Shown here piece after piece: positions 13,728-27,227 of a DNA stretch of 64,000 nucleotides. Below the pieces are notes generated by a model. The model saw only the letters and a program-made list of their open reading frames with translations. It made no database searches and was not told where the DNA came from. Position 1 is the stretch's first letter. Each line of letters opens with the position of its first letter. Made by a program: the position numbers and the translations under genes. This DNA is from Pantoea nemavictus (lineage in GTDB: Bacteria > Pseudomonadota > Gammaproteobacteria > Enterobacterales > Enterobacteriaceae): assembly GCF_037479095.1 (NCBI RefSeq), contig NZ_JBBGZW010000001.1:2356001-2420000 (forward strand). Direction: 5' to 3'.

Positions 13728-14318
13728 ATGTTACAGAACCCCGTCCATTTGCGTCTGGCGAAGCTGGAAAGCTGGCAGCATATGACTTTCATGGCCTGTC
13801 TCTGCGAGCGCATGTTCCCCAACTATTGGGCTTTCTGCCAGCAGACCGAATTCGCCGATCCGCAACTCTATCGCCGTATCCTTGATCTGATCTGGGAAAG
13901 CCTGACGGTCAAAGACGCCAAAATCAATTTCGACGGTCAGCTGGAGAAATTTGAAGGCGCGATCCCTGACGGTGACGATTTTGACGTTTACGGCGTGCAC
14001 CCGGCAATCGATGCGTGCGTGGCATTAAGTGAATTACTGCATGCGCAGCTCAGCGGTGAAACGCTGGAGCACGCGGTTGAAGTCAGCCGCACTTCGATCA
14101 CCACCGTGGCGATTCTGGAAATGACCCAGGCCGGTCGCGAAATGACCGACGAAGAGCTGCGTGAAAATCAGGCTGTCATCGATGAATGGGACCTGCAGTG
14201 GGAGATTTTCCGCCTGCTGTCAGAGTGCGAGGAACGCGACCTGGAATTGATTAAAGGTCTGCGTGCAGACCTGCGCGAAGCGGGAATCAGTAACATCGGT
14301 ATACTTTTTCAGCAATAA
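13728..14318 (+). CDS. yjaG: YjaG family protein (DUF416)
   Basis: This 196-residue cytoplasmic protein belongs to the DUF416 family, the same length as E. coli YjaG. It begins MLQNPVHLRLAKLESWQHM and ends GISNIGILFQQ, both highly conserved. It is mostly helical and acidic, with no enzyme motif that I recognise. Its position next to nfi and immediately before hupA is conserved across Enterobacterales, but the function is not established. The start at ATG 13728 is chosen by family alignment and the preceding GAGAGT; the open frame extends 171 bases upstream into the nfi 3' end. Confidence 0.92.
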   Translation: MLQNPVHLRLAKLESWQHMTFMACLCERMFPNYWAFCQQTEFADPQLYRRILDLIWESLTVKDAKINFDGQLEKFEGAIPDGDDFDVYGVHPAIDACVALSELLHAQLSGETLEHAVEVSRTSITTVAILEMTQAGREMTDEELRENQAVIDEWDLQWEIFRLLSECEERDLELIKGLRADLREAGISNIGILFQQ

Positions 14319-14506
14319 GGCAAGAAAACGTGACTTCAGGCCCGAATTACCGCGCCTGGAGGCTTCACATCGGCCCCCTGTCTGGTCTACATTTGGGGGG
14401 CTGAAAATTGTGGCTATCGGTGCGTGCCGGCTGAACAAGGCCTGAGAATGGCTTTTCCCTCGCACTCGTTGCTTAGCAAGCGATAAATACACTTTAAGGA
14501 TAACTT

Positions 14507-14779
14507 ATGAACAAGACTCAACTGATTGATGTGATCGCAGAGAAAGCTGACCTGTCTAAAACCCAGGCTAAGACTGCGCTGGAATCTACCCTGGCTGCGA
14601 TCACTGAGTCTCTGAAAGAAGGTGATGCTGTACAACTGGTTGGTTTTGGTACTTTTAAAGTGAACCACCGCGCTGAGCGTACCGGTCGCAACCCGCAGAC
14701 TGGCAAAGAGATCAAAATCGCTGCGGCAAACGTACCTGCGTTCGTTTCAGGCAAAGCTCTGAAAGACGCTGTTAAGTAA
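14507..14779 (+). CDS. hupA: DNA-binding protein HU-alpha
   Basis: HU is an abundant nucleoid protein that binds and bends DNA without strong sequence preference, as HU-alpha/HU-beta heterodimers or homodimers. The 90-residue product starts [18 protein letters not shown] and carries the beta-arm signature [20 protein letters not shown] with the intercalating proline in NPQTG. It appears identical or nearly so to E. coli HupA. The 188-base gap before it should hold its own promoter. The codon choice is strongly biased to CTG, GGT and CGT, as expected for a highly expressed gene. A strong terminator follows. Confidence 0.98.
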   Translation: MNKTQLIDVIAEKADLSKTQAKTALESTLAAITESLKEGDAVQLVGFGTFKVNHRAERTGRNPQTGKEIKIAAANVPAFVSGKALKDAVK

Positions 14780-14810
14780 GTTTCCGCATTGCGGTTTAGC
14801 TTTAAAAGAG

Positions 14811-14831
14811 GGGGCGTTAGCGCCCCTTTTT
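14811..14831 (+). terminator. hupA terminator
   Basis: GGGGCG and CGCCCC pair around TTAG and are followed by five T. The hairpin starts about 30 bases after the hupA stop, just before yjaH. Confidence 0.9.
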
Positions 14832-14847
14832 GTTGCCGGGACCTGCC

Positions 14848-15513
14848 ATGCTGAATCCAATTTCTCAGCGCGTCTGCGCCCTGTTATTTGGTGCGCTGCT
14901 TACGGGCTGTAGCTCCACTCCCGATCTTCCTGCCTTTACGGCGAGCGGCTATCTGGCCGATCGCGGCACCGTGCGCATCTGGCGCAAGAATAGTGACCAT
15001 CAGGCTGTCCATCTCCGAACCGTCTTTACGCCGTTCAATGGTGATGCGATGGAGACCACCGATTACAACTGGCAGCAGCAGAAGCTGATTAGCGTAGAGC
15101 GGCGTGTTGCTGGCGCACAGCCGGACGACGTGACCTTACGCTTCGATCATCAAGGCAATCTCAATTTCATGCAGCGCCAGCTGGCAGGTCGACGTGAAGC
15201 GGTCAGTGCCGATAGCGTAGAGTTGTATCGCTTCGATGCGCAGCGCATGTTGGACCAAAGTAATGCCTTGCTGGAAGGGCGGGTATTGCTGCGGCAGGGC
15301 CATTGGCTGGGTGATAATCAGGTGCGAGAATGCGACGATAAAGTGGTGAACGCGGCCTTCGATCGTGACACGCTGTATACGCTCGCGCGCCAGCAGCAAG
15401 GCCATGCCGCGCCATTAATGGTGTCGTGGCTGGAAGCGCCGGAAGGGGTGCAGTTACTACGCACGACGCCGGATGACGAATGTAGCTGGCAGCCGCAAGA
15501 GAGCGATTTCTGA
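14848..15513 (+). CDS. yjaH: DUF1481 lipoprotein YjaH
   Basis: A 221-residue predicted lipoprotein. The N-terminus MLNPISQRVCALLFGALLTG is a short signal peptide ending in the lipobox LLTGC, so the mature protein should start at Cys 21 and be lipid-anchored. The rest is a soluble domain of unknown function shared with E. coli YjaH (DUF1481, 231 residues). It follows hupA directly, as in E. coli. The start is placed at ATG 14848; the alternative TTG 14830 lies in the hupA terminator T-run. The gene is convergent with purD across a 10-bp stem hairpin. Confidence 0.88.
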   Translation: MLNPISQRVCALLFGALLTGCSSTPDLPAFTASGYLADRGTVRIWRKNSDHQAVHLRTVFTPFNGDAMETTDYNWQQQKLISVERRVAGAQPDDVTLRFDHQGNLNFMQRQLAGRREAVSADSVELYRFDAQRMLDQSNALLEGRVLLRQGHWLGDNQVRECDDKVVNAAFDRDTLYTLARQQQGHAAPLMVSWLEAPEGVQLLRTTPDDECSWQPQESDF

Positions 15514-15526
15514 CGGGTGAATAACA

Positions 15527-15551
15527 GAAGGGGCACGTGCAGTGCCCCTTC
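15527..15551. terminator. Bidirectional hairpin between yjaH and purD
   Basis: GAAGGGGCAC (15527-15536) and GTGCCCCTTC (15542-15551) form a perfect 10-bp stem with a five-base loop, between two convergent stop codons. A T-rich stretch follows on the plus strand. Confidence 0.75.
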
Positions 15552-15557
15552 GCGTAT

Positions 15558-16838
15558 TTATTTGCGGTTAATTGCGCGGTAACCGATATCGCGGCGACAG
15601 AAGCTGCCATCCCACGAGATATGTTGCGCCAGTGCATAAGCATTCTGCTGCGCAGCGGCGACATCGTCGCCCAGCGCGGTTACGCACAGCACACGGCCAC
15701 CGTTGGTGACCACCAAATCGTCTTTCATAGTGGTACCGGCATGGAAGACTTTGCCGTCCGGCACTTCTTCCAGCGGCAGACCGTGAATCTGATCGCCGGT
15801 GCGGTAATCGCCCGGATAGCCGCCCGCCGCTAATACCACCCCCAGTGATGGACGCGGATCCCACTGTGAGGTTTGCTGATCCAGTTTGCCGTCGGTAGCT
15901 GCCAGGCACAGCTCAACCAGATCCGACTGCAGACGCAGCATGATCGGTTGGGTTTCTGGATCGCCAAAGCGGCAGTTGAATTCGATCACTTTTGGCTGGC
16001 CGGCTTTATCGATCATCAAACCGGCATACAGGAAACCGGTATAGATGTTGCCTTCTGCCTTCATGCCGTTAACGGTTGGCCAGATGATCTGATCCATCAC
16101 GCGCTGGTGGATCTCATCGGTTACCACGGGTGCCGGAGAATAAGCGCCCATGCCACCGGTATTTGGGCCGGTATCGCCATCGCCGACACGTTTGTGATCC
16201 TGGCTGGTGGCCATCGGCAGCACATTGTTGCCGTCAACCATGACGATAAAGCTGGCTTCTTCGCCATCAAGGAACTCTTCAATCACAATGCGGTGACCTG
16301 CATCGCCGAACGCATTGCCGGCCAGCATGTCTTGCACTGCGGCTTCTGCTTCAGCCAGTTCCATCGCCACGATCACGCCTTTACCTGCAGCCAGACCGTC
16401 AGCTTTGATGACGATCGGTGCGCCTTTCTCACGCAGATACGCCAGCGCAGGTTCCACTTCGGTGAAATTCTGGTACTCGGCGGTTGGGATCTGCTGACGC
16501 GCGAGGAAATCTTTGGTGAAGGCCTTTGAGCCTTCCAGCTGAGCAGCGGCCTGCGTTGGGCCAAAGATCTTCAGACCTGCGGCACGGAATGCGTCAACCA
16601 CGCCAATGACCAGCGGCGCTTCCGGACCGACGATAGTCAGATCGATCTTTTCCTGCTGCGCAAAAGCTAACAGTGCGGGAACGTCGGTAGCGCTGATGGC
16701 CACGTTTTGCAGCGCTGGCTCGAGTGCGGTGCCAGCATTGCCTGGTGCGACAAACACGGTTTCCGCCAGCGGCGACTGTGCTGCTTTCCACGCCAGCGCG
16801 TGTTCACGTCCGCCGTTACCAATCACTAAAATTTTCAT
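15558..16838 (-). CDS. purD: Phosphoribosylamine-glycine ligase
   Basis: PurD performs the second step of purine synthesis, joining glycine to phosphoribosylamine with ATP. The 426-residue protein has an N-terminal biotin-carboxylase-like domain starting MKILVIGNGGREHALAWK, an ATP-grasp core with KADGLAAGKGV (about residue 145), and the family signature RFGDPETQP. It lies 18 bases downstream of purH, and the two form the purHD operon under PurR control. The start is placed at ATG 16838; the ATG at 16856 would overlap the purH stop and adds six residues absent from relatives. Confidence 0.96.
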   Translation of the reverse strand: MKILVIGNGGREHALAWKAAQSPLAETVFVAPGNAGTALEPALQNVAISATDVPALLAFAQQEKIDLTIVGPEAPLVIGVVDAFRAAGLKIFGPTQAAAQLEGSKAFTKDFLARQQIPTAEYQNFTEVEPALAYLREKGAPIVIKADGLAAGKGVIVAMELAEAEAAVQDMLAGNAFGDAGHRIVIEEFLDGEEASFIVMVDGNNVLPMATSQDHKRVGDGDTGPNTGGMGAYSPAPVVTDEIHQRVMDQIIWPTVNGMKAEGNIYTGFLYAGLMIDKAGQPKVIEFNCRFGDPETQPIMLRLQSDLVELCLAATDGKLDQQTSQWDPRPSLGVVLAAGGYPGDYRTGDQIHGLPLEEVPDGKVFHAGTTMKDDLVVTNGGRVLCVTALGDDVAAAQQNAYALAQHISWDGSFCRRDIGYRAINRK

Positions 16839-16856
16839 CTGTACTGCTCCCAACAA

Positions 16857-18446
16857 TTAATGGCGGAAATGACGCATGTCGGTGAAGATCATCGCGATAC
16901 CGTGCTCATCAGCTGCGGCAATCACTTCATCATCACGGATTGAACCACCCGGTTGAATCACACAGCTGATGCCGACCGCTGCTGCGGCGTCGATACCGTC
17001 ACGGAACGGGAAGAATGCGTCAGACGCCATCGCCGAACCTTTCACTTCCAGGCCTTCATCACCCGCTTTAATGCCAGCGATTTTGGCTGAATAGACACGG
17101 CTCATCTGACCGGCGCCAATGCCGATAGTCATATTGTCGCGCGCATAAACAATGGCATTGGATTTAACGAATTTCGCCACTTTCCAGCAGAACAGCGCAT
17201 CACGCAGTTCCTGCTCAGTTGGCTGGCGCTTGCTAACAACGCGCAGTTGGCTGGCTTCCACCATACCTAAATCACGATCCTGCACCAGCACGCCGCCGTT
17301 TACGCGTTTGAAATCCAGCGCCGCAACGCGGCCTTGCCACTGGCCGCATACCAGAACGCGCACGTTCTGTTTAGCGGCGGTCACTTTCAATGCTGCTTCA
17401 CTGGCGGACGGAGCAATGATCACTTCCACAAACTGGCGGCTGATGATGGCCTGCGCGGTGGCTTCGTCGAGTTCGCGGTTGAAGGCAATGATGCCGCCGA
17501 ACGCGGAAGTCGGGTCAGTTTTGTAGGCACGTTCGTAAGCGTCGAGAATCGAACCGCCAACCGCGACACCACATGGGTTTGCGTGTTTGACGATGACACA
17601 CGCCGCTTCGTCAAACTCTTTCACGCACTCAAGTGCAGCATCGGTATCGGCGATATTGTTGTAGGAGAGCGCTTTACCCTGAACCTGCTGCGCAGTAGCA
17701 ACGGAAGCTTCCGCCACATTCTCTTCTATATAGAAGGCAGCATCCTGATGGCTGTTCTCGCCGTAACGCATATCCTGCTTCTTGATGAAGTTGAGATTCA
17801 GCGTACGTGGGAAGCGGCCGGCAGGTTCTTTGCTGTCGCCGTGATAAGCCGGAACCAGGCTACCGAAGTAGTTGGCAATCATGCTGTCGTAGGCGGCAGT
17901 GTGTTCGAAGGCTTTTATGGCCAGATCGAAACGCGTTTCCAGCGTAAGTGAGTTTTCATTAGCATCCAGCTCGGCAATGATCGCCTCGTAATCGCTGCTC
18001 TTCACCACAATCGCGACGTCTTTATGGTTCTTGGCTGCGGAGCGAACCATAGTTGGACCACCAATATCGATGTTCTCTACTGCGTCAGCTAACGAGCAAT
18101 CAGGTTTGGCAACGGTTTGGGCGAAGGGATAAAGGTTCACAACCACCATGTCGATTGGGTTGATGGCGTGTTGTGCCATGATCGCATCATCCTGGCCGCG
18201 ACGGCCTAAAATGCCACCGTGCACTTTCGGGTGCAGCGTTTTGACGCGTCCATCCATCATTTCCGGGAAACCGGTGTAGTCAGAAACTTCGGTGACGGGC
18301 AGGCCCGCATCTGCCAGCAGACGTGCAGTACCGCCTGTGGAGAGCAGCTCAACACCACGACTGGAGAGTGCCTGAGCAAATTCGAGGATACCGGCTTTAT
18401 CAGAGACACTGAGCAGAGCGCGGCGTACAGGACGACGTTGTTGCAT
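16857..18446 (-). CDS. purH: Bifunctional AICAR transformylase / IMP cyclohydrolase
   Basis: PurH carries out the last two steps of IMP synthesis. The 529-residue length equals that of E. coli. The N-terminal cyclohydrolase domain (residues 1-200) includes the STGGTARLL and [15 protein letters not shown] motifs. The C-terminal transformylase domain contains the catalytic KHANPCGVA lysine-histidine pair. The ATG at 18446 follows AAGGGA. The message has a leader of about 130 bases with a terminator-like hairpin and a PurR operator beside its -10 box. The gene is divergent from the ribosomal RNA operon, the same neighbourhood as purHD and rrnE in E. coli. Confidence 0.98.
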   Translation of the reverse strand: MQQRRPVRRALLSVSDKAGILEFAQALSSRGVELLSTGGTARLLADAGLPVTEVSDYTGFPEMMDGRVKTLHPKVHGGILGRRGQDDAIMAQHAINPIDMVVVNLYPFAQTVAKPDCSLADAVENIDIGGPTMVRSAAKNHKDVAIVVKSSDYEAIIAELDANENSLTLETRFDLAIKAFEHTAAYDSMIANYFGSLVPAYHGDSKEPAGRFPRTLNLNFIKKQDMRYGENSHQDAAFYIEENVAEASVATAQQVQGKALSYNNIADTDAALECVKEFDEAACVIVKHANPCGVAVGGSILDAYERAYKTDPTSAFGGIIAFNRELDEATAQAIISRQFVEVIIAPSASEAALKVTAAKQNVRVLVCGQWQGRVAALDFKRVNGGVLVQDRDLGMVEASQLRVVSKRQPTEQELRDALFCWKVAKFVKSNAIVYARDNMTIGIGAGQMSRVYSAKIAGIKAGDEGLEVKGSAMASDAFFPFRDGIDAAAAVGISCVIQPGGSIRDDEVIAAADEHGIAMIFTDMRHFRH

Positions 18447-18477
18447 GGTGGTTTTATCCCTTGGCTTTGTTTCGCGT

Positions 18478-18547
18478 AAAAAAGAGCGTTACATCAAGCT
18501 TAGTGTCTTTCTTCTATATAGAAGGAAGCACTTGCCTCATGTAACGC
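18478..18547 (-). promoter_or_regulatory. Attenuator-like hairpin in the purHD leader
   Basis: On the minus strand GCGTTACAT (18547-18539) pairs with ATGTAACGC (18494-18486). An imperfect inner stem closes on the palindrome CTTCTATATAGAAG (18511-18524). The outer stem is followed within two bases by a run of six T. This is the layout of an intrinsic terminator inside a 5' leader. A second small hairpin, GCCCC/GGGGC with an AAAA loop, sits just upstream (about 18546-18559). No known aptamer was recognised. Confidence 0.6.
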
Positions 18548-18584
18548 CCCAAAAGGGGCATCCTTGACGTCGCCGGGCATTGTA

Positions 18585-18600
18585 GCGAAAACGTTTGCGT
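18585..18600 (-). promoter_or_regulatory. PurR operator of purHD
   Basis: On the minus strand the site reads ACGCAAACGTTTTCGC, matching the PurR consensus at essentially every position. It directly precedes a -10 hexamer TACAAT (complement of 18579-18584), so the repressor with hypoxanthine or guanine would cover the promoter spacer. No good -35 box is visible. Confidence 0.92.
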
Positions 18601-18717
18601 GATGCTCGCCTAAATTCATTTGTGCGCTTGTGTGTGGATAACTATGTGCGTAACTGCGTATAAGGCGGGGTTTTGCTGTGGAATGCAGCGAACGGTTGTT
18701 TTTGTTGAATTTAGCGG

Positions 18718-18745
18718 TTGCGTGCTGAGAACAACTCCCTATAAT
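18718..18745 (+). promoter_or_regulatory. Ribosomal RNA operon promoter P1
   Basis: A -35 box TTGCGT and -10 box TATAAT are separated by 16 bases. They are followed by the GC-rich discriminator GCGCATCC typical of stringently controlled rRNA P1 promoters. The AT-rich stretch upstream (about 18671-18715) fits an UP element, and Fis sites may lie further upstream. Activity is expected to respond to ppGpp and initiating NTP. Confidence 0.88.
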
Positions 18746-18842
18746 GCGCATCCATCAACACGGCACAACGGCTTACGAAATGTGGTGTTGGTGAGGAAGC
18801 TTCGAAAGAACTTCCGCCGGATGAAAGCGCTGAAAAAAGTGT

Positions 18843-18870
18843 TTGACTCTGAAGGAGGAAAGCGTAATAT
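18843..18870 (+). promoter_or_regulatory. Ribosomal RNA operon promoter P2
   Basis: The -35 box TTGACT and -10 box TAATAT are separated by 16 bases, 125 bases downstream of P1, the standard tandem arrangement. Confidence 0.85.
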
Positions 18871-18909
18871 ACGCCACCTCGCGACAGGCGGTTAACCCGC
18901 TGTTCGCAA

Positions 18910-19073
18910 CGCTCTTTAACAATTTATCAGACAATCTGTGTGGGCACTCGCAGGATTGATATCAGCGTCTCCGGACGCAAAAAATATCAAGTCTCACGAG
19001 TGAACACATAATGAAATTCATTATGACGTTTTACAGATGAGCATCGCTGCACTCGTTGCAGCAAATCAAACTT
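18910..19073 (+). other. rRNA leader: boxA antiterminator and 16S processing stem
   Basis: GCTCTTTAACAA (18911-18922) is the boxA element that loads the Nus antitermination complex. TCAGACAATCTGTGTG from 18927 onward pairs with CACACAGATTGTCTGA (20641-20656) beyond the 16S gene. This forms the long stem cut by RNase III to release the 16S precursor. Confidence 0.85.
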
Positions 19074-20613
<1,540 letters not shown>

Positions 20614-20701
20614 CCTGAAGATACCTTCCCGCGAAGTGCTCACACAGATTGTCTGATAGAAAGTAATGAGCAAGACGGCTGCGAAGTCGTGACACTATCG
20701 T

Positions 20702-20776
20702 GTCCCCTTCGTCTAGCGGTTAGGACTCCGCCCTTTCACGGCGGCAACAGGGGTTCGAATCCCCTAGGGGACGCCA
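20702..20776 (+). tRNA. gltT: tRNA-Glu (anticodon TTC)
   Basis: This 75-base tRNA lies in the 16S-23S spacer. The acceptor stem GTCCCCT pairs with AGGGGAC, the anticodon loop CTTTCAC has TTC at 20735-20737, the T-arm is GGGGTTCGAATCCCC, and CCA is encoded. A spacer with tRNA-Glu alone marks this as an rrnB/C/E/G-type operon rather than one with tRNA-Ile and tRNA-Ala. Confidence 0.97.
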
Positions 20777-20849
20777 CTTGCTTGGTGACAGGTGAAAGGT
20801 GTCTCCACGACGTATCTCAAAACTGACGTAACCGTCATGTTTGAGATAC

Positions 20850-20862
20850 TGCTCTTTAACAA
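20850..20862 (+). promoter_or_regulatory. Spacer boxA antiterminator
   Basis: TGCTCTTTAACAA occurs in the tRNA-23S spacer, repeating the boxA of the leader, as in E. coli operons. Confidence 0.8.
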
Positions 20863-20990
20863 TCCGGAACAAGCTGAAAATTGAAACGACGTGTTGTTTT
20901 CATTCTCCGTAATAGGAATGAAATCACGATGCGTTCGAGTCTCTCAAATGCTTACAGTCCCGAGCGTTGCAAAACGCCTGTGGGTTGTGA

Positions 20991-23897
<2,907 letters not shown>

Positions 23898-23995
23898 ACA
23901 ACGCCAGAGGCGTTTTGGTCTGAGAGACCGGATTTTCAGCTTGTTCACGGACTGGTTTGCGGCGCCTGTGAGGGCTTCGCGAACGAAACAGAATT

Positions 23996-24115
23996 TGCCT
24001 GGCGGCTTTAGCGCGGTGGTCCCACCTGACCCCATGCCGAACTCAGAAGTGAAACGCCGTAGCGCCGATGGTAGTGTGGGGTCTCCCCATGCGAGAGTAG
24101 GGAACTGCCAGGCAT
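23996..24115 (+). rRNA. rrf: 5S ribosomal RNA
   Basis: A 120-base 5S gene starting TGCCTGGCGGCTTTAGCGCG and ending GGAACTGCCAGGCAT. The ends pair to form helix I. It lies 98 bases after the 23S gene. Confidence 0.97.
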
Positions 24116-24130
24116 CAGTTAGGTGAAGAA

Positions 24131-24158
24131 GCCCTGAACGGAAGTTCAGGGCTTTTTT
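24131..24158 (+). terminator. Ribosomal RNA operon terminator
   Basis: GCCCTGAAC and GTTCAGGGC form a 9-bp stem around GGAA, followed by six T, 15 bases after the 5S gene. From here to metA (24159-24419) there is an AT-rich non-coding stretch holding only the metA control region. Confidence 0.95.
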
Positions 24159-24365
24159 ACGTCTATATCTCTATAAAGATGCAGTGTTTTAGTGCAATTT
24201 TCAGCGAAAATTACAGCTAAATAGTCAAAAACCAGATCAGATTCCCCCAATAACTCATCAAATATTAATAATCTTGCTGCTCTTCGTCCCAATTCCCACC
24301 TAAAGCTGAAACATTTTCATAAACCGCATGAAGACTCGACATTCACAGCATACCAGGCTAATGTC

Positions 24366-24397
24366 GGGCATCTGGATGTCTAAACGTTTATACGGTT
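24366..24397 (+). promoter_or_regulatory. MetJ operator (four tandem met boxes) of metA
   Basis: In one 8-bp register the sequence reads GGGCATCT, GGATGTCT, AAACGTTT, ATACGGTT. These match the met box AGACGTCT at 5, 6, 6 and 5 positions. The array sits 22 bases before the metA ATG and closely resembles the E. coli metA leader (GGATGTCTAAACGT). MetJ with S-adenosylmethionine would repress here. Confidence 0.78.
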
Positions 24398-24419
24398 GTA
24401 AGAAAGAGGTGAGCAGGTT

Positions 24420-25349
24420 ATGCCAATCAGAATTCCCGACGAATTACCGGCAGTGAATTTTTTACGTGATGAAAATGTCTTTGTCATGACGTCATCGCGC
24501 GCCAGTGTTCAGGAAATTCGTCCACTTAAAGTGCTGATTCTTAACCTGATGCCAAAGAAGATCGAGACCGAAAACCAGTTCCTGCGGCTGTTATCAAACT
24601 CGCCGCTGCAGATTGACGTGCAGCTGCTGCGTATTGATAGCCGCGAGTCACGCAACACCCCGACCGAGCATCTGAACAACTTCTACTGCAACTTTGAAGA
24701 CATCCAAAACGATAATTTCGATGGGCTAATTGTCACCGGTGCCCCGCTGGGACTGGTTGATTTCAATGATGTAGCCTACTGGCCGCAGATTCAGCGTGTG
24801 CTGCACTGGGCAAACGAACATGTCACATCGACGCTGTTTGTTTGTTGGGCGGTACAGGCGGCATTAAACATTCTGTATGGCATTCCTAAGCAGACGCGAC
24901 AGAACAAATTATCCGGTGTTTATGAGCATCAGATCCTGCATCCGCATGCACTGCTAACGCGTGGTTTTGACGACACTTTCCTGGCGCCACATTCACGCTA
25001 TGCGGATTTCCCCAGCCAGTTAATTCGTGACTACACCGATCTCGAGCTGTTCGCCGAAGCGGAATCTACCGGCGCCTACCTGATGGCGAGTAAAGACAAG
25101 CGTTTAGCATTTGTTACCGGCCATCCTGAGTATGATGCGCTGACGCTTTCTGGCGAATATCATCGTGATTATGATGCGGGCTTACATCCGGAAGTGCCGT
25201 TCAACTACTTCCCGCAGGACAATCCTGAACTGCCACCGCGCGCCACCTGGCGCAGCCATGGTAATCTGCTGTTCTCGAATTGGCTCAACTACTACGTTTA
25301 TCAGATCACGCCGTTCGATCTGCGTCGTATGAATCCCACGCTCGAATAA
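24420..25349 (+). CDS. metA: Homoserine O-succinyltransferase
   Basis: MetA transfers succinyl from succinyl-CoA to homoserine, the committed step of methionine synthesis. The 309-residue length is that of E. coli. The catalytic cysteine is at residue 142 ([11 protein letters not shown]), and the His235/Glu237 pair lies in [15 protein letters not shown]. The ATG at 24420 follows GAGGTGAG. In E. coli MetA is a heat-labile, protease-controlled enzyme, and the N-terminus here ([15 protein letters not shown]) keeps the same character. The order metA-aceBAK-iclR-metH is the E. coli order, so methionine genes bracket the glyoxylate operon. Confidence 0.98.
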   Translation: MPIRIPDELPAVNFLRDENVFVMTSSRASVQEIRPLKVLILNLMPKKIETENQFLRLLSNSPLQIDVQLLRIDSRESRNTPTEHLNNFYCNFEDIQNDNFDGLIVTGAPLGLVDFNDVAYWPQIQRVLHWANEHVTSTLFVCWAVQAALNILYGIPKQTRQNKLSGVYEHQILHPHALLTRGFDDTFLAPHSRYADFPSQLIRDYTDLELFAEAESTGAYLMASKDKRLAFVTGHPEYDALTLSGEYHRDYDAGLHPEVPFNYFPQDNPELPPRATWRSHGNLLFSNWLNYYVYQITPFDLRRMNPTLE

Positions 25350-25372
25350 ATCCAACGCCTCGTTTTATCCTG

Positions 25373-25405
25373 CCGCGATAGTCGAAAGCTATCGCGGTTT
25401 TTTTT
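25373..25405 (+). terminator. metA terminator
   Basis: CCGCGATAG (25373-25381) and CTATCGCGG (25389-25397) form a 9-bp stem followed by eight T, 24 bases after the metA stop. Confidence 0.95.
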
Positions 25406-25495
25406 GCCTTCTGTATATAATGGAACCTATTGCCTTTAATTCGATGAATTAAATTATATAAATATCAATGTCATAAATGCCATTTAATATAAAAA

Positions 25496-25510
25496 TGGAA
25501 ATAGTTTTTG
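25496..25510 (+). promoter_or_regulatory. Candidate IclR operator before aceB
   Basis: TGGAAATAGTTTTTG matches the IclR consensus TGGAAATNATTTCCA at 10 of 14 defined positions. It lies in an AT-rich stretch (25430-25540) about 100 bases before aceB, where the acetate-operon repressor is expected to bind. The match is moderate. Confidence 0.4.
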
Positions 25511-25612
25511 AAAATAAAATAAAAACCATTATGCTCTGATCTTGCAGGTTAAAAAACACCCTACATCCGGATCCTATCGTTAGACGATGGATCAACTCAG
25601 GAGGCAGCCCGC

Positions 25613-27211
25613 ATGACAGACTCGGTTATCAGCAATACGCTAACCTTTAGCCAGCCCTTTACCCACGCGGAAAAGCAGCTGCTTACCCCGGAAGCGATCG
25701 ATTTTATCCATTCACTGGTGGTGCGTTTTGCACCTGAGCGTGAGCGTCTGCTGAAAGCACGCCAGCAACGCCAGCAGCGCTACGACCAAGGCGAACTACC
25801 TGGATTTGATTCGGAAACCACTTCCATTCGTGAAAATGAGTGGCAGGTACGGCCAATCCCCCCGCTGTTGCAAGATCGTCGTGTGGAGATCACCGGTCCG
25901 CCGGATCGCAAAATGGTGATCAACGCGCTTAATGCGAACGTCAACGTCTTTATGGCCGACTTTGAAGATTCGCTGGCACCGACCTGGCAGAAGCTGATTG
26001 ATGGACAATTAACGCTACGCTATGCGGTTAAGGGCACGCTGAGCTTTACCAGTGAAACCGGCAAGATCTACCAGCTGCGAGCCAACCCGGCGCTGCTGAT
26101 GTGCCGTGTACGTGGTCTGCATCTGAATGAAAAGCATGTTGAGTGGCGCGATCGAGCCATTCCCGGCGGGCTGTTTGATTTCGCGCTCTACTTTTTCCAC
26201 AACGTTGAAGCGCTGCGGGAGAAGGGCCATGCGCCATGGTTCTATTTGCCGAAAACCGAGCATGCGGCTGAAGTGGCATGGTGGCGTGAGATCTTCCGTT
26301 TCAGTGAAGATCGCTTCGATCTGCCACGCGGCACGATCAAAGCCACGGTATTGATCGAAACGCTGCCCGCGGTATTTCAGATGGATGAGATCCTGTGGGA
26401 ACTGCGCGATCACGTGGTTGGCCTCAACTGTGGCCGCTGGGATTACATCTTCAGCTACATCAAAACGCTCGGACAACATCCCGATCGCATCCTGCCGGAC
26501 CGCCAGCAAATCAGCATGGACCAACCATTCCTGGATGCCTATTCCCGCCTGCTGATCAAAACCTGTCATCGTCGCGGCGCGCTGGCGATGGGCGGCATGT
26601 CAGCGTTGATTCCGAGCAAAGATACGGAACGCAATTTATGGGTAACGCAGAAGGTGCAGGAAGACAAAACGCGTGAAGCCGGCAACGGTCACGACGGCAC
26701 CTGGGTGGCACATCCCGGTCTGGCAGACATTGCGATGGAAGCATTTGACCGTCAGCTCGGCGATAAGCCCAATCAACTGCATGTTACGCGTGAGCAGGAT
26801 GCGCCAATCACCGCAGAACGTTTATTGGCACCGTGTCGCGGCAAGCGCACCGAAGCGGGCATGCGCGCTAATATTCGCGTGGCGCTGCAATATCTGGAAG
26901 CCTGGATCAGCGGCAATGGCTGCGTACCGATTGATGGCCTGATGGAAGATGCCGCCACTGCTGAAATCGCACGTACTTCGATCTGGCAATGGATTCATCA
27001 CAAACAGATTCTCAGCGATGGTCAGCCGGTAACGGTAGCGCTTTTCGAACGCCTGCTGGAAGAAGAGTTAGCTGCGTTGCAGCAAACCCTTGGCGCAGAA
27101 CGTTGCCGCAACGGACGTTTTGAGGATGCCGCCGCGCTGATGGCGCAAATCACCACCGATAACCAACTGGTTTCTTTCCTCACTCTGCCAGGCTACCGCC
27201 TGCTGCCTTGA
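25613..27211 (+). CDS. aceB: Malate synthase A
   Basis: Malate synthase condenses glyoxylate with acetyl-CoA, the second reaction of the glyoxylate shunt used during growth on acetate or fatty acids. The 532-residue protein is of the short (A) form. Family motifs are visible: [13 protein letters not shown] near residue 110 and [15 protein letters not shown] near 275, where the catalytic arginine and the magnesium-binding glutamate region lie, with the C-terminal plug ending [17 protein letters not shown] stands at a good distance before ATG 25613. aceA and aceK follow on the same strand as the aceBAK operon. Confidence 0.98.
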   Translation: MTDSVISNTLTFSQPFTHAEKQLLTPEAIDFIHSLVVRFAPERERLLKARQQRQQRYDQGELPGFDSETTSIRENEWQVRPIPPLLQDRRVEITGPPDRKMVINALNANVNVFMADFEDSLAPTWQKLIDGQLTLRYAVKGTLSFTSETGKIYQLRANPALLMCRVRGLHLNEKHVEWRDRAIPGGLFDFALYFFHNVEALREKGHAPWFYLPKTEHAAEVAWWREIFRFSEDRFDLPRGTIKATVLIETLPAVFQMDEILWELRDHVVGLNCGRWDYIFSYIKTLGQHPDRILPDRQQISMDQPFLDAYSRLLIKTCHRRGALAMGGMSALIPSKDTERNLWVTQKVQEDKTREAGNGHDGTWVAHPGLADIAMEAFDRQLGDKPNQLHVTREQDAPITAERLLAPCRGKRTEAGMRANIRVALQYLEAWISGNGCVPIDGLMEDAATAEIARTSIWQWIHHKQILSDGQPVTVALFERLLEEELAALQQTLGAERCRNGRFEDAAALMAQITTDNQLVSFLTLPGYRLLP

Positions 27212-27227
27212 ACCCGGAGATATGGCT

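Noticed and set aside
18500..18751. 83-residue frame in the purH leader ending FYIEERH
   Set aside because: It crosses the PurR operator and the rRNA promoter region and has no ribosome-binding site. The FYIEE match to PurH comes from the shared 14-bp palindrome.
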